DNA from: Afipia sp. 64-13
Lineage (GTDB): Bacteria > Pseudomonadota > Alphaproteobacteria > Rhizobiales > Xanthobacteraceae
Direction: 5' to 3'
DNA: 64,000 nt
Assembly: GCA_001897755.1 (NCBI GenBank)
Contig: MKUJ01000009.1
Location: 145,378-209,377 of the forward strand
Shown: positions 52,592 to 62,425 of the stretch, piece by piece
How the letters are laid out: every line of letters begins with the position of its first letter
Numbering within the stretch: the stretch's first letter is position 1
The notes under the pieces: generated by a model
Database searches by the model: none
Told to the model about the DNA's origin: nothing
What the model saw: only the letters and a program-made list of their open reading frames with translations
Made by a program: the position numbers and the translations under genes

Positions 52592-53053
52592 GTGTCATCA
52601 GTAAAACTTATAGATGAGATCGTGGACACGGCGATGATGATGCAGTGGTACGCGCGATGGCGGGCCCGGCGGGAACAGAGAGCCCTTGAGCGACGGCAGC
52701 GCGCCGAGCTCGCTGCCGAGATCGGATTGCCGGAGGACTTTCTCGCGCGCCTCATGAGCTATCGCGAGCGCCGCGCCGACGAGCTCTATCAGATGCTCGC
52801 CGCGCTCGGCCTCGACGTGCCGGATCTCAAATTGCACCATGCGGCGCGGCTGCGCATGAGCGTGCCCTGCTCCGAATGCAAGACCCTTCAGCGCTGCCGT
52901 CTCGAACTGGCGGCCGGCACCGCGCGCGCGAACTATCACGCCTTCTGCCCGAATGCGGCGGCGCTCGACGACTTGCAGGGCGACATCTGGCGCGAGCTCA
53001 AGGAGCGCCGGCGCAAGCGCCTCCATCCGATCGTGCGCCATTCCAGCGTGTGA
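52592..53053 (+). CDS. DUF6455-like cysteine-containing conserved protein
   Basis: VPCSECKTLQRCRLELAAGTARANYHAFCPNAAALDDLQ. Start uncertain. Confidence 0.65.
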   Translation: MSSVKLIDEIVDTAMMMQWYARWRARREQRALERRQRAELAAEIGLPEDFLARLMSYRERRADELYQMLAALGLDVPDLKLHHAARLRMSVPCSECKTLQRCRLELAAGTARANYHAFCPNAAALDDLQGDIWRELKERRRKRLHPIVRHSSV

Positions 53054-53172
53054 TCGCGGGACCGCGACGAAGCGTCCGCCGCGGCGATGGCTGCGACCAG
53101 AGCATTTCGTTCAGATTGAATCATGGCGTCGCGCTGCGACCCAGCGCGACTCTTTTAGATGAAAAGCTCTAG

Positions 53173-53302
53173 GTTATTCGTCGTCCCGGCGCAGGCCGCG
53201 ATCCAAACCATCAGCCTTTGCAAGAAGATTCAAAAATCCACGGTTTCAAAATATCGACCGGGATGATGGGTCCCGGCCTGCGCCGGGACGACCAGAACCA
53301 GC
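53173..53302. repeat. Intergenic inverted repeat element
   Basis: cgtcgtcccggcgcaggccg ... cggcctgcgccgggacgacc arms. Confidence 0.65.
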
Positions 53303-53375
53303 GCTTCAACTCAAAACGATAGCGCTATAGCTGATTCCGGCTTGCTGACCGCCGCTTGGCGGCCGGGCGCGGTGC

Positions 53376-53963
53376 TCAGGCGACCGCGTCCATCCGGCCG
53401 GCCGACGCCGTCACCTTGGCGAGCCAGCGATTGATCGTCTCCAGATCGTCGGGCAGCTCGAGGGCGAATTCGCCGGCGAAATTGCGCCACGCCGGCAGAT
53501 GACGCAGCGGCACGCCGATCAGCACGGGAATGCCGCGCTCCAGCGCACTCGCCACCAGATCGCACATGCCGCCGCCATCGACCTCGATCTTGCCGAACTT
53601 GTTGAGAACCACCAGCGCGGTGTCCTCGCCCAGCGTCGCCTCCACCTTGGTCGCCGCCTGGATCAGCGCGCCGACATCGAGACGGCAGCCCTGCGCCATC
53701 GCGCCGCGATCCTCGAAGATCACGGTGCGGTCGCCGGTGACGAGATTCTCCAGCAGCACATCGCATTCCTGACCCGGCGCGGGATCTTCGACCACCGGCC
53801 GCTGCACCACGCCGGCAAGCGCGAGGCCGCGGTCGCGATGAGCCGCCACGATGGCGTCGAACAGCGCCTCGGGGAATTCCTCGTCGGGATAAACCACCGC
53901 GCCAACCGTGGGGATGGTGTCCTGATCGAGATCAGGTGCCGGGACGGTATGCCTTGCAAACAT
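53376..53963 (-). CDS. DUF2478 family protein
   Basis: VGAVVYPDEEFPEALFDAIVAAHRDRGLALAGVVQRP...DVLLENLVTGDRTVIFEDRGAMAQGCRLD; next to moaB-like gene. Confidence 0.75.
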   Translation of the reverse strand: MFARHTVPAPDLDQDTIPTVGAVVYPDEEFPEALFDAIVAAHRDRGLALAGVVQRPVVEDPAPGQECDVLLENLVTGDRTVIFEDRGAMAQGCRLDVGALIQAATKVEATLGEDTALVVLNKFGKIEVDGGGMCDLVASALERGIPVLIGVPLRHLPAWRNFAGEFALELPDDLETINRWLAKVTASAGRMDAVA

Positions 53964-54510
53964 CTGTGTTGACCTCGATGGGATGCGCGCCGATCAGATC
54001 GAGACAATAAGGGATCGCGGGAAAAATTGCACCCAGGCAGACGTCGATCGAGGACGGTCGTCCCGGCAGGTTGACGATCAGGCAGCGGCCGCGCGTACCG
54101 GCCATCTGGCGCGACAGGATCGCGGTCGGAACCTGCGCCAGGCTGACCTGCCGCATCAATTCGCCGAAACCGTCGAGTTCGCGCTCGATCACCGCGCGCG
54201 TGCCCTCGGGGGTCTGGTCGCGCGGCGCAGGGCCGGTGCCGCCGCTGGTGAGGATCAGATCGCACCCCTCGTTGTCCACCAGATCGGTCAGCGCCGCCGC
54301 CACGCTGCCGGCGCCGTCCGGAACGACCCGCAAAATCGCCGTCCAGCCCGTGCGGATCACCCGCTCGAGAAACCCGTTCACCGCCGGTCCGCTGATATCT
54401 TCATAGAGGCCCTGGCTGGCGCGGTCGGACACCACGAGAATGCCGATCCGCGTCACCTCACTGGTGACTGCGGGCGCTGCCGAGGCGTCCGCCGCGACGT
54501 TCACGAGCAA
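53932..54510 (-). CDS. Molybdenum cofactor biosynthesis MoaB/Mog family protein
   Basis: RIGILVVSDRASQGLYEDISGPAVNGFLERV...LILTSGGTGPAPRDQTPEGTRAVIERELDGFGELMRQVSL...RGRCLIVNLPGRPSSI. Confidence 0.93.
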   Translation of the reverse strand: MLVNVAADASAAPAVTSEVTRIGILVVSDRASQGLYEDISGPAVNGFLERVIRTGWTAILRVVPDGAGSVAAALTDLVDNEGCDLILTSGGTGPAPRDQTPEGTRAVIERELDGFGELMRQVSLAQVPTAILSRQMAGTRGRCLIVNLPGRPSSIDVCLGAIFPAIPYCLDLIGAHPIEVNTDVCKAYRPGT

Positions 54511-54845
54511 CCTCCGCCGCCGCCGCAGGTGCAGCCTTCGTGAGGCTCCGCGGGCGCGAGGGTCGCCTCGTCGCGCTTGAGCGACCAGTCCACCATGTAG
54601 ACAAGGCAGCCCGCGCCGGGATCGGACGCGCGCTCCAGCACGTTCATCAGCCCGAGCCAGTCCTCGCTGCCGGCAAGTCCGGCGAAGCGGCGCACCGCGC
54701 CGGAGGCGTATTCGCCGAGCGTCTCGTCGAAACGGCCGGTCATGGCGTTGACCCGCGCCAGGAGCACGATGTCGCCGCAGGCGACCAGCGCCTCGGCGGC
54801 TCTCGCCTCGTCATCGAAATCGCGGATCAGTGTGCCGAGCTGCAT
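54501..54845 (-). CDS. Conserved hypothetical protein of the nar operon with Cys/Gly-rich C-terminus
   Basis: 114 aa, ends HEGCTCGGGGGCS; co-directional with narI and ppiase. Confidence 0.65.
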   Translation of the reverse strand: MQLGTLIRDFDDEARAAEALVACGDIVLLARVNAMTGRFDETLGEYASGAVRRFAGLAGSEDWLGLMNVLERASDPGAGCLVYMVDWSLKRDEATLAPAEPHEGCTCGGGGGCS

Positions 54846-54854
54846 GCCGCCCTC

Positions 54855-55679
54855 CTACTGGACCAGAGGCGAATCCGCCGCCACCAGCGAGATGCCCTTG
54901 ATGTCGGCGCGCCCGGCGAGGATCGAAATGTATTGCGCCAGCGCGCGATGCTCGACGCAGGCGGTGAGATAACCTGAGATCCGCTCCCTGGCGAGTTCGA
55001 ACGGCATCGTCTGGCCTTCGGCGCGGCGATCCATCCGCACCACATGGTAGCCGTAGCGCGTCTCCGCGATCGTCAGTTCGCCCGGCAGCATCCGCTCCAG
55101 CACGGCCTCGAATTCCGGCACGGTCTGGCCGCGTCCGATCTGGCCGAGCCGCCCGCCTTCCACCGCCGAGGTCGAGCACGCCGAATGGTTCGACGCGAGG
55201 TCGGAAAAGACACGCGGATCCGCCTTCACCGCCGCGAGGACGGTTTCGGCCTGTTCGCGCGCCGCGGTCCGCGCCGCCTGATCGCCGCGCGGGGCCGCGA
55301 TCAGGATATGCGCCACCTCGTAGAGATCGCCGCTGCGGAAGCGTTGCAGGTTCTGCTGATAGAAACGCAGACAGGCCTTCTCGTCCGGCTCCGGCGTCTT
55401 CACCTCGCGCTCGACCAGCGCGCGCATCGCCGCTTCTTCCGCGGTCTCGCGCCGCCCTTCCGGATCGCACAGCGCTTCGGTTTCGATTCCGAGCCGCGCC
55501 GCCTCCTGCAGCAGCAGTTCGCGCACCACGAGAGCTCGCGCCGCCGCCTGCCAGGCGAGGATCGGCTTTTCGGCCGGATGGTTCTGCACCTCCTGCGCGA
55601 TGGCCTCGCGCGGGATCACGACGCCGTTGACGCTGATCGCCTTGGGTTTCGGCAGGGTATTGGAGACCGAGCAATCCAT
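54855..55679 (-). CDS. Peptidylprolyl isomerase, parvulin type (NifM-like), nar-associated
   Basis: LYEVAHILIAAPRGDQAART...FSDLASNHSACSTSAVEGGRLGQIGRGQTVPEFEAVLERMLPGELTIAETRYGYHVVRMDRRAEGQ. Confidence 0.88.
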   Translation of the reverse strand: MDCSVSNTLPKPKAISVNGVVIPREAIAQEVQNHPAEKPILAWQAAARALVVRELLLQEAARLGIETEALCDPEGRRETAEEAAMRALVEREVKTPEPDEKACLRFYQQNLQRFRSGDLYEVAHILIAAPRGDQAARTAAREQAETVLAAVKADPRVFSDLASNHSACSTSAVEGGRLGQIGRGQTVPEFEAVLERMLPGELTIAETRYGYHVVRMDRRAEGQTMPFELARERISGYLTACVEHRALAQYISILAGRADIKGISLVAADSPLVQ

Positions 55680-55690
55680 GATCTCTCCTC

Positions 55691-56437
55691 CTACTCCGCG
55701 GGCTGGATCGGCGGCGAGGACGGCATCCGGGTCGCAACGGCCTGCGCGGCGCCGGGACGCGCCCGCACCACCTGATAGCCGCGGCGGCCGAGATACCAGA
55801 TCGGCGCGCTCCAGATGTGGACGAGGCGCGTGAACGGAAAGACGAGGAACAACGTCATGCCGAGCATCAGATGCGCCTTGAAGATCGGATTCACGTCGAG
55901 CACATAGTTCGCCGCACCCGGCTGCAAGGTGACGATGGCCTGCGCCCAGTTCATGAACTTCACCATCTCATGACCGTCGAGATGGCCGGCCGACACCGGA
56001 ATGGTGGCGAGGCCGAGCAGAAGCTGCGCGAACAGAAGAAGCAGGATCGCGGTGTCGCCGAACGAGGACGTCGCGCGGATCCGCGGATCGAACAGACGGC
56101 GATGGGTGAGCAGCGAAATGCCGACCAGGCACATCAGGCCGGCGACGCCGCCGGCGACCATCGCCAGCACCTGCTTGAAGCCGTGCGAGATGCCCATCAT
56201 GTCGAACACCCAGATCGGCGTCAGCAGGCCGACGAAGTGGCCGCCGAAAATCACCAGAATGCCGACATGGAACAGGTTCGAGCCCCACATCAACTGGCGG
56301 CGGCGCAAGAGCTGGCTCGATCCGCTGCGCCAGGTGTATTGCTCGCGGTCGAAGCGGACCAGGCTGCCGAACAGGCAGATGATCGCGCACAGATACGGAT
56401 ACCAGCCGAAGGCGATGGAATTGAGTGTCGTATACAT
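55691..56437 (-). CDS. narI: Respiratory nitrate reductase gamma subunit
   Basis: FGWYPYLCAIICLFGSLVRFDREQYTWRSGSSQLLRRRQLMWGSNLFHVGILVIFGGHFVGLL. Confidence 0.96.
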   Translation of the reverse strand: MYTTLNSIAFGWYPYLCAIICLFGSLVRFDREQYTWRSGSSQLLRRRQLMWGSNLFHVGILVIFGGHFVGLLTPIWVFDMMGISHGFKQVLAMVAGGVAGLMCLVGISLLTHRRLFDPRIRATSSFGDTAILLLLFAQLLLGLATIPVSAGHLDGHEMVKFMNWAQAIVTLQPGAANYVLDVNPIFKAHLMLGMTLFLVFPFTRLVHIWSAPIWYLGRRGYQVVRARPGAAQAVATRMPSSPPIQPAE

Positions 56438-56450
56438 CCGTTCCTCCTGC

Positions 56451-57152
56451 TCAGGCTGCCGGCGTCTTGATGGCGCGCGAGGCGTGGCGCATCCGCGACT
56501 GCAATCCGTCGCGGCCGCATGATGACGTGCTCTGCGCGGTGGGGCCGAACTTGACCTCCTCCTCCTCCCAGGCTTCGTCGAGCGCGGCGAAGTCCATCGG
56601 ATCGGGGTCCGGTCCCTTCAGCAGTTCCTCGACCGCCTCGCGCTCGGGCTTGGCCTCGGCGATGGCGACCAGCGCGTCGAACACCGCCCGGTAGCTCGAC
56701 GAGCGTCGCTCCAGCCGCTCGGCGATGGCGGCGAGGATATGCGCAGGCTGCGCCAGAAGTTCGCGCGCCGCCTCCACCGGCTGGGTGGAAAGGAATTCGA
56801 GGAACAGTGGAATGAAGTCCGGCAGGTCGTTGGCGGTGATGACAAAGCCGGCGTTTTCATAAAGCGTCTTCAGATCGACCATGGCCTGGCCGCGGTCGCG
56901 GCTCTCGCCATGGACATGCTCGAACAGATGCAGCGCCAGCGAGCGGCTGCGGTCGAACAACAGGCCGTAGCGCTCCTGCAGATCGTACAGATCGCCGGTC
57001 GCGAGCTCCTCGATCAGCACGTCGAGCCGCTCGCGCGCAGCCACCGGCACCAGCCCCTCCTCGTCGAGCACGACGCAGAACAGCGGCGCGGCGGCAACGA
57101 GGTCCTCCGAGGGATAGGTCAGGAGCGCGGACAGAACCTTGAACGTTTTCAT
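56451..57152 (-). CDS. narJ: Nitrate reductase molybdenum cofactor assembly chaperone
   Basis: MKTFKVLSALLTYPSEDLVAAAP...DLYDLQERYGLLFDRSRSLALHLFEHVHGESRDRGQAMVDL; start at 57152. Confidence 0.95.
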   Translation of the reverse strand: MKTFKVLSALLTYPSEDLVAAAPLFCVVLDEEGLVPVAARERLDVLIEELATGDLYDLQERYGLLFDRSRSLALHLFEHVHGESRDRGQAMVDLKTLYENAGFVITANDLPDFIPLFLEFLSTQPVEAARELLAQPAHILAAIAERLERRSSSYRAVFDALVAIAEAKPEREAVEELLKGPDPDPMDFAALDEAWEEEEVKFGPTAQSTSSCGRDGLQSRMRHASRAIKTPAA

Positions 57153-58672
57153 GACGCAATCTCCATCGGGTTCTTGGGCTTGCGCGGCGCACCGAACAGA
57201 TTGGTTTCGGTCTCGCCGCCGCCGCAGCCATTGCCGAACGAGAAGCCGCAGGAGCCGCGCATGTCGTAGGCGTCGGCGCCAAGCTCGCGATGCGCGGTCG
57301 GGATCACGAAGCGGTCCTCGTAATTGGCCAGCGCCATGATCTTGTACATCTCGTCGATCTGCGCGCCCTTGAGGCCGACACGATTGGCAATCGCCTCGTC
57401 GATCACGCCGTCCACCGTCTTGGCGCGCATGTAGGTGCGCATTGCCAGCATGCGCTCGAGCGCCAGCGCCACCGGCTCCTCGTCGCCGGCGGTCAGGAGG
57501 TTGGCAAGATAGCGCATCGGAATCCGCAGCGAGCGGACGTCCGGCATCTCGCCGTCGAGACCGATCTTGCCGGCGGACGCCGCCGAGGTGATCGGCGACA
57601 GCGGCGGCACGTACCAGACCATCGGCAGCGTGCGATACTCCGGATGCAGCGGGAACGCGACCTTCCACTCCATCGCCATCTTCCAGATCGGCGAGGCCTT
57701 GGCGGCTTCCAGCCAGGCATGCGGGATGCCCTGACGCTCCGCCTCCGCGATCACCGACGGATCGTTCGGATTGAGGAACACGTCGAGCTGCGCCTGATAG
57801 AGATCGCGCTCGTCCGGCTTGCTGGCGGCTTCCGCGATGCGGTCGGCGTCATAGAGCACGACGCCGAGATAGCGGATGCGGCCGACGCAGGTCTCCGAGC
57901 ACACCGTCGGCTGGCCGGCCTCGATGCGCGGATAGCAGAAGATGCACTTCTCGGATTTGCCCGACGACCAGTTGTAATAGATCTTCTTGTAGGGGCAGCC
58001 CGACACGCACATGCGCCAGCCGCGGCACTTGTCCTGATCGATCAGAACGATGCCGTCTTCCTCGCGCTTGTAGATCGCGCCCGACGGACAGGAGGCGACA
58101 CAGGCCGGATTGAGGCAGTGTTCGCACAACCGCGGCAGGTACATCATGAAGGTGTTTTCGAACTGGCCGTAGATGTCCTTCTGCACGCCCTCGAAATTGT
58201 AGTCGTGCGAGCGCTTGGCGAACTCGCCGCCGAGAATCTCCTCCCAGTTCGGGCCCCACTGGATCTTCTCCAGCCGCTCGCCGGACACCAGCGAGCGCGG
58301 CCGCGCGGTCGGCATCGCCTTCATGTCCGGCGCGTTCTGCAGATGCTCGTAATCGTAGGTGAAGGGCTCGTAATAGTCGTCGATCTCCGGCAGATCGGGG
58401 TTGGCGAAGATGTTCGCCAGCACCCGCCACTTGCCGCCGATGCGCGGGGCGATCGAGCCGTCGCGCCGGCGCACCCAGCCGCCCTTCCAGCGCTTCTGGT
58501 TTTCCCAGTCCTTCGGATAGCCGATGCCGGGTTTGGTTTCGACGTTATTGAACCATGCGTATTCCATGCCTTCGCGGCTGGTCCACACGTTCTTGCAGGT
58601 CACGCTGCAGGTATGGCACCCGATGCACTTGTCGAGATTGAGCACCATGGCGATCTGGGCACGGATTTTCAT
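57149..58672 (-). CDS. narH: Respiratory nitrate reductase beta subunit
   Basis: MKIRAQIAMVLNLDKCIGCHTCSVTCKNVWTSREGMEYAWFNNVETKPG; multiple Fe-S Cys clusters. Confidence 0.97.
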   Translation of the reverse strand: MKIRAQIAMVLNLDKCIGCHTCSVTCKNVWTSREGMEYAWFNNVETKPGIGYPKDWENQKRWKGGWVRRRDGSIAPRIGGKWRVLANIFANPDLPEIDDYYEPFTYDYEHLQNAPDMKAMPTARPRSLVSGERLEKIQWGPNWEEILGGEFAKRSHDYNFEGVQKDIYGQFENTFMMYLPRLCEHCLNPACVASCPSGAIYKREEDGIVLIDQDKCRGWRMCVSGCPYKKIYYNWSSGKSEKCIFCYPRIEAGQPTVCSETCVGRIRYLGVVLYDADRIAEAASKPDERDLYQAQLDVFLNPNDPSVIAEAERQGIPHAWLEAAKASPIWKMAMEWKVAFPLHPEYRTLPMVWYVPPLSPITSAASAGKIGLDGEMPDVRSLRIPMRYLANLLTAGDEEPVALALERMLAMRTYMRAKTVDGVIDEAIANRVGLKGAQIDEMYKIMALANYEDRFVIPTAHRELGADAYDMRGSCGFSFGNGCGGGETETNLFGAPRKPKNPMEIAS

Positions 58673-61600
58673 TCTGCAGCCTCCAGGCTTGTGCTCGATG
58701 AGGTGAGCGGCTCGTCCAGCCAGTCCACCTTTGCCATCTTGCGAACGACGACAAATTCATCGCGGTTGGAACCCACGGTGCCGTAGTAATTGAAACCGTA
58801 GGCCTGCTGCGCATAGCCGCCGATCATATGGGTCGGCTTGAGCACGACGCGGGTCACCGAGTTGTGGATGCCGCCGCGGTGGCCGGTCTGCTCGGAGCCC
58901 GGCACGTTCACGATCTTCTCCTGCGCGTGATACATCATGCACATGCCCTGGCGGACGCGCTGCGACACCACCGCACGCGCCACCAGCGCGCCGTTGGTGT
59001 TGAACGCCTCGATCCAGTCGTTGTCGACGATGCCGGCATTCTTGGCGTCGGCCTCGCTGATCCAGACGATCGGGCCGCCGCGCGACAGCGTCAGCATCAG
59101 AAGGTTGTCGGTGTAGGTCGAGTGGATGCCCCACTTCTGATGCGGCGTCAGGAAGTTCAGCACGATCGGCTTGTTGCCGTTTGGCTTGCGGTCGATCACC
59201 GGGCGCACCGAATGGGTGTCGATCGGCGGTCGATAGACGCAGAAACCCTCGCCGAACGCCCGCATCCACAGATGATCCTGATAGAGCTGCTGACGGCCGG
59301 TCAGCGTGCGCCACGGGATCAGCTCGTGCACGTTGGTGTAGCAGGCGTTGTAGCAGACGCTCTCCGATTCAAGTCCCGACCAGATCGGCGAGGAGATGAT
59401 CTTGCGCGGCTGCGCGACCACGTCGCGGAAGCGGATCTTCTCGTCCTCTTTCGGGATCGCAAGATGGGTGTGGTCGCGGCCGGTGAAGGTGCCGAGCGAG
59501 GTCCATGCCTTCACCGCGACCTCGCCATTGGTCTCCGGCGCAAGCGAGAGCAGCACCTCGCAGGCATCGATATCGGTCTCGATCTTCGGCAGGCCCTTGG
59601 TCGGTCCCTCGTCGGTGACGACACCGTTGAGGCGCTTGAGCAGTTCGACCTCGTGCTCGGTGTTCCAGGTCATGCCCTTGCCGTTGTTGCCGAGCTTGCT
59701 CATCAACGGGCCGAGCGAGGTGTAGCGCTTGTAGAGGTTGGGATAGTCGCGCTCGACCACGGTGACCGTGGGCATGGTCTTGCCGGGGATCGGATCGACC
59801 TCGCCCTTCTTCCAGTCCTTGACGTCGAGCGGCTGCGCGATCTCGCCGGCCGAGTCGTGCATGATCGGCGTCAGCACCACGTCCTTCTCGACGCCGAGCA
59901 CTTCGGGCGCGATCTTCGAGAACGATTTCGCGATGCCCTTGTAGATGTCCCAGTCGGAACGCGACTCCCACACCGGATCGATCGCGGCGGTCAGCGGGTG
60001 GATGAAGGGATGCATGTCCGAGGTGTTGAGATCGTTTTTCTCGTACCAGGTCGCGGTCGGCAGCACGATGTCCGAATACATGCAGGTGGTGGACATGCGG
60101 AAGTCGAGCGTGACCAGCAGGTCGAGCTTTCCTTCCGGCGCCTCCTCGTGCCAGACCACGTCGGACGGCTTGCGGCCGCCGATATGGCCGAGATCCTTGC
60201 CGAGCACGCCGTGGGTGGTGCCGAGCAGGTGCTTGAGGAAATACTCGTGCCCCTTGCCCGACGCGCCGAGCAGGTTGGAGCGCCACACGAACAGATTGCG
60301 CGGCCAGTTCTTCGGGTTGTCCGGGTCCTCGCACGACATCTTCAATTCGCCGGACTTCAGCGCCTTGGCGACATAGTCCTTGGCCTCCATGCCGGACGCC
60401 GCCGCCTGCTTGGCGACTTCGAGCGGGTTGGTCTGAAGCTGCGGCGCCGAGGGCAGCCAGCCCATGCGTTCGGCGCGCGCGTTGTAATCGATCAGCGCGC
60501 CATCCCACGGCCCCATCGGTGCGGTCGGCGACAGCACGTCCTTGACGTCCAGCGTTTCGTAGCGCCACTGGTCGGTGTGGGCGTAGAACGCCGAGGTCGA
60601 GTTCATCTGCCGCGACGGCCGGCCCCAGTCGAGAGCGAAGGTGAGCGGCACCCAGCCGGATTGCGGCCGCAGCTTCTCCTGGCCGACATAATGCGACCAG
60701 CCGCCACCGGACTGGCCGACGCAACCGCACATCACCAGCATGTTGATGATGCCGCGGTAGTTCATGTCCATGTGGTACCAGTGATTGAGGCCGGCGCCGA
60801 CGATCACCATCGAGCGGCCCTTGGTCTTCTCGGCATTGCGCGCGAACTCGCGCGCCACCGTGATGATCTGATCGCGCGGCACGCCGGTGATCTGCTCCGC
60901 CCAGGCCGGCGTGTAGGGCTCGATCTCGTCGTAGCTCTTGGCGATGTTCTCGCCGCCGAGCCCGCGATCGACGCCGTAATTGGCGAGGAACAGGTCATAC
61001 ACCGAGGCGACCACCGTCTCCCCGTCGGCGAGCTGCAGCGTCTTCACCGGAATGTTACGGGCCAGCACGCTCGGATGATCGGTGCCGCGGAACTGATCGT
61101 GCTCGCGATTGCCGAAATACGGGAATCCGACCTTGGCGACATCGTCCTGAATCTCCATCAGCGACATGCGCAGCTTGATCTCGCGCGTGCCCGAGGCCTT
61201 CTCCTCGAGATTCCACTTGCCCTTCTCGCCCCAGCGGAAACCAATCGAGCCGTTCGGCGCGACGATCTCGCCGCTCGCCTCGTCATAGGCGACGGTCTTC
61301 CATTCCGGATTGTTGGCTTCGTCAAGGCCGCCGGCGAAATCGGAGGCACGCACGAAGCGGTCCGGCACGTAGTGCTCGCCCTGCTTCACCAGACGCACCA
61401 GCATCGGCATGTCGGTGTAGCGACGCACGTAGTCGTCGAAATACTCCGTCTTCTTGTCGATGTGGAATTCGCGCAGGATGACATGGCCCATCGCCATCGC
61501 CACCGCCGCGTCTGTGCCCTGCTTCGGCGACATCCACATGTCGGCGAATTTCGATGCCTCGGAATAATCCGGGCAGATCACCACGCTCTTGGCGCCCTTG

Positions 61601-62415
61601 TAGCGCGCCTCGGTGTAGAAGTGCGCGTCCGGCGTGCGCGTCTGCGGCACGTTGGAGCCCCACAGGATCAGGAAGCCCGCATTGTACCAGTCGGCGCTTT
61701 CCGGCACGTCGGTCTGCTCGCCCCAGGTCTGCGGCGAGGCCGGCGGCAGGTCGCAATACCAGTCGTAGAACGACATGCAGACGCCGCCGAGCAGCGACAG
61801 ATAGCGGGCGCCCGAAGCGTAGCTGACCATCGACATCGCCGGAATCGGCGAGAAGCCGAACACCCGGTCGGGTCCGTGGGCCTTCACCGTATAGGCGTTC
61901 GCCGCGCCGATGATCTCGTTGACCTCGTCCCAGCTCGCGCGAACGAAACCGCCGAGACCGCGACGCCTGGTGTAGGCGGCGCGCTTCTCGGGATTCTCGA
62001 CGATCGACTTCCACGCCGCGACCGGCGTCAACGTCGCCCGCGCCGCGCGCCACAGCTTGAGCAGCCGTGAGCGCACCAGCGGGTATTTCACGCGATTGCC
62101 GGAATACAGGTACCAGCTATAGCTCGCGCCGCGCGGACAGCCGCGCGGCTCGTGATTGGGCAGATCGGGCCGCGTGCGCGGATAGTCGGTCTGCTGGGTT
62201 TCCCAGGTGACGATGCCGCCCTTGACATAAACCTTCCACGAGCACGAGCCCGTGCAGTTCACGCCGTGCGTGGAGCGCACGATTTTGTCGTGCTGCCAGC
62301 GCTTGCGGTAACCGTCCTCCCACGTCCTGTCTTCGGTCGTGGTGATGCCGTGACCGCCGGCGAATTCGGTTTTGGTTTTCGTGAAGAACGAAAGCCTGTC
62401 AAGAAAATGGCTCAT
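58669..62415 (-). CDS. narG: Respiratory nitrate reductase alpha subunit
   Basis: STHGVNCTGSCSWKVYVKGGIVTWETQQTDYPRTRPDLPNHEPRGCPRGASYSWYLYSGNRVKYPLVR; start MSHFLDRLSFF at 62415. Confidence 0.98.
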   Translation of the reverse strand: MSHFLDRLSFFTKTKTEFAGGHGITTTEDRTWEDGYRKRWQHDKIVRSTHGVNCTGSCSWKVYVKGGIVTWETQQTDYPRTRPDLPNHEPRGCPRGASYSWYLYSGNRVKYPLVRSRLLKLWRAARATLTPVAAWKSIVENPEKRAAYTRRRGLGGFVRASWDEVNEIIGAANAYTVKAHGPDRVFGFSPIPAMSMVSYASGARYLSLLGGVCMSFYDWYCDLPPASPQTWGEQTDVPESADWYNAGFLILWGSNVPQTRTPDAHFYTEARYKGAKSVVICPDYSEASKFADMWMSPKQGTDAAVAMAMGHVILREFHIDKKTEYFDDYVRRYTDMPMLVRLVKQGEHYVPDRFVRASDFAGGLDEANNPEWKTVAYDEASGEIVAPNGSIGFRWGEKGKWNLEEKASGTREIKLRMSLMEIQDDVAKVGFPYFGNREHDQFRGTDHPSVLARNIPVKTLQLADGETVVASVYDLFLANYGVDRGLGGENIAKSYDEIEPYTPAWAEQITGVPRDQIITVAREFARNAEKTKGRSMVIVGAGLNHWYHMDMNYRGIINMLVMCGCVGQSGGGWSHYVGQEKLRPQSGWVPLTFALDWGRPSRQMNSTSAFYAHTDQWRYETLDVKDVLSPTAPMGPWDGALIDYNARAERMGWLPSAPQLQTNPLEVAKQAAASGMEAKDYVAKALKSGELKMSCEDPDNPKNWPRNLFVWRSNLLGASGKGHEYFLKHLLGTTHGVLGKDLGHIGGRKPSDVVWHEEAPEGKLDLLVTLDFRMSTTCMYSDIVLPTATWYEKNDLNTSDMHPFIHPLTAAIDPVWESRSDWDIYKGIAKSFSKIAPEVLGVEKDVVLTPIMHDSAGEIAQPLDVKDWKKGEVDPIPGKTMPTVTVVERDYPNLYKRYTSLGPLMSKLGNNGKGMTWNTEHEVELLKRLNGVVTDEGPTKGLPKIETDIDACEVLLSLAPETNGEVAVKAWTSLGTFTGRDHTHLAIPKEDEKIRFRDVVAQPRKIISSPIWSGLESESVCYNACYTNVHELIPWRTLTGRQQLYQDHLWMRAFGEGFCVYRPPIDTHSVRPVIDRKPNGNKPIVLNFLTPHQKWGIHSTYTDNLLMLTLSRGGPIVWISEADAKNAGIVDNDWIEAFNTNGALVARAVVSQRVRQGMCMMYHAQEKIVNVPGSEQTGHRGGIHNSVTRVVLKPTHMIGGYAQQAYGFNYYGTVGSNRDEFVVVRKMAKVDWLDEPLTSSSTSLEAAE

Positions 62416-62425
62416 CAGCCTCTCC

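Noticed and set aside
58828-62070. 1080-aa plus-strand ORF
   Set aside because: Antisense to narG; low-complexity Arg/His/Asp/Ala-rich translation typical of GC-rich antisense frames.
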